This document shows, piece after piece, positions 58,626 to 64,000 of a stretch of 64,000 nt of DNA. Every line of letters starts with the position of its first letter. Within the stretch, counting starts at the first letter, position 1. The position numbers and the translations under genes are program-made. Below the pieces are notes generated by a model that worked only from the letters and a program-made list of their open reading frames with translations, was not told where the DNA came from and searched no databases. Source of the stretch: Collybiopsis luxurians FD-317 M1 (lineage: Eukaryota > Basidiomycota > Agaricomycetes > Agaricales > Omphalotaceae); the NCBI GenBank assembly GCA_000827265.1, contig KN834780.1, positions 52,104-116,103 on the forward strand, given 5' to 3'.

Positions 58626-59931
58626 TCACTGTTCAGGATCTAAGAATGTGGATGTACTCCATGGTGCCTCCCATGTTGTGAAATCGATGGTAGTAAGCTC
58701 TACTTCTTTGCTTGATTTGAGCAACGAAGGCGTGGCCTGGTTGGATGCGGACAAGATCTGGAGATGGAGAATTGCCCGGGTTCCCTAAGTTTCGCTCAAT
58801 ATTCAGAAAGCAACGAGATGGAACTTCACGCACCGAAGCAGAAACAAATGATATAAGAAAGCTGTTACAGATATAGGATGTTGGTATGCGAACATATAAT
58901 TGGCTGAGATGACTAACGGAAAAACGAAAGCAATTAGGGTCCCTCTCTTTAAGATTGCAGTCGCAATGATAGCAACTAGGGGGCCGCATTAGCTTAGGAA
59001 ACCCAGGAGGGAGAGTTATGTAATACCTGAAGTACCGGTGAAGATCTTCAATCCGTCTCTATTCAATACGGAAAGCAAGGCGGATGGCAAAAGTGTAAAG
59101 CGACGAAAATCCCAAATAGTACGCTTCCAAGTTAGCCCATGCAGAATGAGCTGTATGAGCAGTTCCCCACACCTGTGAGTTTGCGATTAGAGGTCGTGTC
59201 TTGATAAACACAGATAGTTAACTTACAGGAGAATCAGGAGAGGCCTTTCAGGTCGACTATGGAGGCAAGGTCCAACAGACTTGATAGTTGCGTGCAAGCA
59301 TCCACGCACTACACTAACAGTTGACCCAGCAAATCCGCCTACAAGCAGCGTTAAAAGAAATACACCGACTGTACGGCTCTTGTTGTAGAGAGCATATACT
59401 TGCAAGGGAGATATATCAGTACGACTGTTCCACAATAAGTAGGATAAAGCCCAGACCTCGAAGTGTAAGGATCAAATGCAATACAAACAACATGCTCTGG
59501 CCGGATATGACATGGAAAACAAGAAATGGCATGCAGAGATGCTCCGGAGTTCGCTTGGGCCTCTGATATTTAGCAGTCATGATACTTGCCAGAGCTACAT
59601 CTGTACTAAAGTAGAAGGCATTGGTCTTCACTTCGTAGACAGGTAGGGAAACCCACACGTGAATGAGCAGTGCCAGATAGCGAGCTAATACGAATAGGCA
59701 CCGCACAAGAGTCAGTTTGTAAGGACTCCTAATAATATGTGAGATTTATCCAAAAAAAAGAACCAAGGGGAAGACTCACTCACTTCCAGATGTATTCCCA
59801 TTCTTGCGTTCTAGTCAAGACCGCATCACATCCCGTGAGTAGCAACCCTAGGACTTTGAACACGTCATTCAGATGTGCCTTTCTAGTCTTCTATCTCTAC
59901 ACTGACCGGACGCTCCAAGTCTGACCTCCAT
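58626..59931 (-). CDS. Multi-pass membrane protein, tandem copy M2
   Basis: The start is ATG 59931 (MEVRLGAS), with an intron GTCAGT...AAG, then VLGLLLTGCDAVLTRTQEWE and YIWK. Later segments are LVRCLFVLARYLALLIHVWV, SGQSMLFVLHLILTLRGLG and VYALYNKSRTVGVFLLTLLV GGFAGSTVSVV, clear transmembrane helices around a VYALYN box. The C-terminal tail ends LTTIDFTTWEAPWSTSTFLD. Order and spacing of the blocks match M1 and M3. Exon borders were not all resolved, so a hidden frameshift cannot be excluded. The family call (DUF6533-like) is from recall. Confidence 0.62.
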
Positions 59932-60590
59932 TGGGAAGGTTATAACAGTTCGAGTGGGAGAACGAAAGCGAAGCCTTAAATACGGTCGCAGATATCAGGG
60001 ACGACTGAGAAAACATTGTGACTAATCGCCGTTGGGCGCCATGGGTGAAGTTCCTTCACTTCAAGTACGCCATAACGCGTATCAGGATTGCAAGTTTGAA
60101 TATGGTTTGTCAAGAAGACTCCGGTGTGCCGCATCATCTATTCTCAGACGAGTAAGTATAGTTAGGCTGAAACGAGTCAAGCAGACAAGGGACAAATATA
60201 GGACAATACCCACAATTATTTTTAGGCGGTTTAAATGAGTATGGGCGAAGAGATAATCATCGGCATTCTTGAAGTTATTCGTGAAGGTGATTTATGAGAG
60301 AATTACATGGTCGTAACAGTGCGCTATGGGTCAACTATGAGCTGACATTCGACCAAACATTCGACTATTATTAGTATCCATACGACTATAAATAGACGGG
60401 ACTGCGACGTTCGGGTCCGAACCTTGCTTAGAGGCCTTTCGATTGGGTTCGCGAATTGCGCTACAGACCCAGCTGGACGGACTCTGTGACACTGGTTCAA
60501 CTTCTGCCTTAAATCTGACAGGACTTCAATACGACACTGTGATTCATTCAGTATGCACAGATTCGTCTTCAGAAATTGTATGGTTTTTAT

Positions 60591-61920
60591 TTAAAGTTCT
60601 AGCGACGAAGACGTATCCCATGGCGCCTCCCATATTGTCAGATCTTCTACGGTGGTAAGCTCCATTTGATTGTTTGATTTAAACGATGAAGATGTCGCCT
60701 GATTTACAGACAAGTTCTGGAGGTTGAGAATTGTTCGGGTACACTGAAACTCACTTAGTAATGAGGAAAGTTGGAAAATATACACATACAGAAGCGGAGA
60801 TGAATGTTATAAGAAGGCTTTCGCAGATATGAGATATGGGTATAGGGGATTTGACAGGATGACTAACGGAAAAATAAAAACGACTGGAGTACCTCTTTTG
60901 AAAACCCCGACACCAATTGCCCCCATTGCCGCTAGGAGAGTCGTGTTACTCGGACAGCTGGATGAGATAGCAACGATAGCGGAATACCTGAAATGCCTGC
61001 GAAAACCTTTAATCCATCTCGATTTAGGACAGGAAATATTGGGAGTCGAAACAATGTGATGCAACGAAAATCCCAAATTGTTCGTTTCCAAACTAGTCCA
61101 TGTAGAATGAGCTGGATGACTGACTCCCCACAACTACATTGTTTGTTAGAGATCGAATTTCAATCACGTACCGATAGAACCCTTACATGAGAATCAGGAT
61201 GGGATTTTGCCTTCGATCAGTCAGGAACATTTTGTGGAAGCAAGGTCCGGCAAATTCGATCTTTCCTCGAGTGAATCCCTGCACCACACTAACAGTCGAG
61301 CCGACAAATCCTACTACAATCAGAAGTAATAAAAATACACCGATGGGAACACTTTGGTTGTAGAGAGCAAACACTGGAAAGGTGACACATGAGCAGAATA
61401 TAGATAACGACGAAGACACCAAAGGTAAGACCTCGAAGCATGAGGACCAAATGCAATAGAAACAGCATGCTTTGACAGGAGACAATACGAAAAACCAGCA
61501 AAGACATGCAGAGATGTTCTGAAAGTTGCTGCGGGTCGCCCGATTTAGTAATCATGACTTTTGCCAGAACAATATCTGCACTGACTCTCCCGAATTCAGT
61601 CTTTGCTCCGGAGAAGCTGTAGTGACTCACATGTGGATTAAAATTGCCAGATAGCGGGCCAAAATGAAGAGACTCCGTACAAGGGTCAATTGGAAAGGTT
61701 TCCTAACAATCGCATCAGGGCTTATCATTGAAAGAACCGAGAGAAGATTAACTCACTTCCACACATACTCTAATTCTTGTTTTCTAGTCAAGAAAGCATC
61801 ACAGGCGGTGAGGAATAGCCCAAATGCTTTAAATACATCAACACATACACCGCTATTTCCACCTCAAAGATTAGTGCCAGTGTTTCAGACTCACCTGATG
61901 CACCCAGTCTGGCCTCCATC
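60591..61920 (-). CDS. Multi-pass membrane protein, tandem copy M3
   Basis: The start is ATG 61920 (MEARLGAS), with an intron GTGAGT...AAG, then AFGLFLTACDAFLTRKQELE and YVWK. It continues with RIVSCQSMLFLLHLVLMLRG, VFALYNQSVPIGVFLLLLIV VGFVGSTVSVV and a tail RTILNLQNLSVNQATSS ... WEAPWDTSSSLEL ending at 60591. The same architecture as M1 and M2 is retained. Like them it appears to have at least six exons separated by introns of about 50-60 nt. Confidence 0.62.
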
Positions 61921-62270
61921 CTAGAGTTCGAAAATAAAAACTTGACCGAAGCTGCTTTTAAGTCCCTGGCAAGTACAATACAAGAACTGACATGGGATTC
62001 TTCGGTCAAGATATCACTGGGTTCATGATTAGGTTCAGTCACTGAACATTATATGTTGAATGGCGAGTTTGATGACTTTCCCTAGTGTATGACTCCTTAT
62101 AACCCCAATTATCCGGGATCGAAAATATCCTCGATCATCTCCTCAAAGGTTCAGCCACATATTCAATGTTTGAGTACTGGCTATTCCAAGGCTAAGTATT
62201 CAAATAGATTCAGGTTAACATTCCTTCTCTGTATGGGGCTGTTGTCCCAAGCAACCCCGGTAAAATTTAT

Positions 62271-62708
62271 TCACTCATTCAATAATGTAGATGTAACCCA
62301 TGGAGCTTCCCGTGTTGTCAAATCTTCTACAGTGGTAAGTTCGACTTGGTAACTTGATTTTGACAATGAAGGTGGAACTTCGTCGGATGTAGAGAGGGCT
62401 TGAAGGTGGAGAGTTGTCCAGGCACCCTTGAGTTCACTCAGTAACGGAGAGAATAGGAACGCAAATGTCTGACGTACCGAGGCAGAAATGAAAGTCATAA
62501 GAAGTCTGTCACCTAAATGAGATGTGGGGATGCGGAATATGACGAGATGACTGACGGAAAAATGAAAACGACTGGTGTTCCTCTTTTGAATACCCCGACA
62601 CCAGTCGAAATCATTGCCACTATGGGAAGTGTTACTTCGGGGAACTGTACGAGAGAAGTAGCAAGGGGTAGCGCGAAAGTACCAGGATCCCAAAGAACAG
62701 GGTAAGAT
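62271..62708 (-). pseudogene. Truncated membrane protein copy M4
   Basis: Only the C-terminal part is present (MTFISASVRQTFAFLFSPLL, LKGAWTTLHLQALS, VELTTVEDLT, stop at 62271). Just upstream, near 62715-62770, the sequence resembles the promoter regions of M1 to M3 (ACTTTTAAG..., ATCAGGGACGA-TGACATG). An internal deletion has therefore removed the start and the first helices. Confidence 0.7.
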
Positions 62709-62769
62709 GAATGAAGCTACTTTTAAGTGCACGGCGAATGCCCTACAAGGATCAGGGACGACTGACATG

Positions 62770-64000
62770 AATGATATTCAGCTAAGATACCGTTACTACG
62801 GTTCGGGAATAACTTTAGTCATCATATATTGTGCGTTTAACGGGTTCAAAGTTGACATATGTAGCCCAAATGATTTGGTACTTAACGAAGCCTCCCCGAT
62901 CGTCTCCAAAATTCAGACACATACTCAATGGTTCAGTATCCCTTTTGAATTTTGCTGAACTACATATGCAGGTGTATCATGTAAGCGGATGGATTTAAGA
63001 ATTTTGGCAAGCCTGTCTGGACTCTGGTTCAATGGTTTGGGGCACAAAAAGCTCGAGTGGATGGTGAATATTTGAATGTCAATGTGTAAAAGCGGCAAGC
63101 GCTAGGGGCGTCTATAAGTCGCATTTGCTCTCGGCCAAAGATACTTAGATACATACTTGTGATCACCAAAAGTGACCGTCATGTGATGACCGATGCATCA
63201 AAAATTTTGCCGCATAACTGAACCCCAAATTGGAATTAATCAATGACTTGCTACAAGTACATTGCACTAACCTAGAGCTAAACACAACTGAAATATTTTT
63301 GAGAAAAAATGGTCGTAGCGGAAGCAGGGCAAGAAAAAGAAAATTTGCACAGAAGTCACATAGCGGTTAATTTTGGTAACCCCGAGTAATGTATTTACTA
63401 AGTATACATAAATGTGAAATTATACAGTGGCACGGTAAACTGGCTGTTCGGTAATCGGACCTCATCAGTATAATAAATATCCTATCCTATCCCGTTGCAA
63501 CTGGTCAATGTTCAACTTAGTTTTCTTATAGAATTCATCCGTACTTACGAGATACCTCGTTCCTTAAATTCGGCCAAAGTTGTGAATGGTGGGGAAAATC
63601 AAGTGCGAGAGGAAATACATTCAATCAACTACAAATAGGTAGCTTGATCCAAATCAAACTTGCCCTAATAAAGAGGAATGAACGAAGTATATTACACGAC
63701 ACAGTCCAGGATCTGAACGCCGGATTTCTGAGGGGTATCCTGATGCGGTACAAGCATCATTGTCCTCAGGATGCTGATGAGGGGTGGGGACGAGCTTACA
63801 ACTAGCAAAGCCGTTGCGGTAGACCCCTGCCGCCCTTCAAAACTCTACTACTTAGGTACAGGCAGCTACGTAATGAGACTAATTACAATTTAGTGAGTGT
63901 GCGCAAAGTTACTTTTCAAGTAACTTTTTTAATTTATTCAAGTAACTTGAAAGTTACGTCCAAGTAACTTTTTTTTCCCGCGCTTGACAGCTTAACTTGC
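62770..64000. other. Terminal stretch, no gene supported
   Basis: No convincing coding region. It includes the dispersed repeat at 63665-63840 (minus orientation) and a cluster of CAAGTAACTT repeats, partly inverted, at about 63908-63975. Confidence 0.5.
63665..63840 (-). repeat. SINE- or ncRNA-like dispersed repeat, copy 2
   Basis: The reverse complement carries the same ordered blocks as 44030-44215: GGCAGGGG, AAGCTCGTCC, CTGAGGACAATGATGCT, CTCAGAAATCC, and GACTGTG near the end. Confidence 0.6.

Overview
The window looks like nuclear DNA of a filamentous agaricomycete (mushroom-type basidiomycete). The reasons are many short introns of about 47-110 nt, a tandem array of fungal class II cytochrome P450 genes, a DNA transposon with KDZ/CxC-type genes, a Ty1/copia LTR element, and repeated multi-pass membrane protein genes of a kind common in Agaricomycetes. 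I assign no species.

Layout. (1) 1-5017 and 28041-50164: a head-to-tail array of one P450 subfamily on the + strand. There are seven recognisable copies, called A to G here, plus one relic last exon. B, D and E read as intact genes. A is intact but cut by the window edge. C is broken only by one nonsense codon. F is a 5' fragment with a nonsense codon. G is complete except for a changed splice donor. Exon lengths and intron positions are nearly the same in all copies, including an 18-nt microexon coding the I-helix motif. (2) 5447-27655: a 22.2-kb DNA transposon sits between copies B and C. It has imperfect terminal inverted repeats, an 8-bp target duplication AATCTTAT, subterminal arrays of 16-bp palindromes at both ends, a KDZ-family transposase-like gene and eight or nine further genes, several with coiled coils. 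Copy A's 3' flank still carries the uninterrupted target. Removing the element restores the roughly 3-kb period of the array. (3) 37067-43295: a Ty1/copia-type LTR element with 5-bp target duplication ACCTG and decayed internal genes. (4) 44700-48700: a tandem duplication that made P450 copies F and G, with a decayed non-LTR RNase H fragment between them. (5) 51759-54929: two ordinary host genes on the minus strand, a P-loop kinase/HAD/phosphoribosyltransferase fusion and a small basic protein. (6) 55928-62708: four tandem minus-strand paralogues coding multi-pass membrane proteins, the last truncated. The final 1.3 kb holds a dispersed repeat and no gene I can support.

How it fits together. 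The P450 genes probably modify one class of small molecules, but the sequence does not show the substrate. The array grows by tandem duplication and is being eroded by nonsense changes, splice-site changes and transposon insertion. The 22-kb element looks like a multi-gene mobile unit rather than a simple transposase plus ends, and it is the most unusual object in the window.
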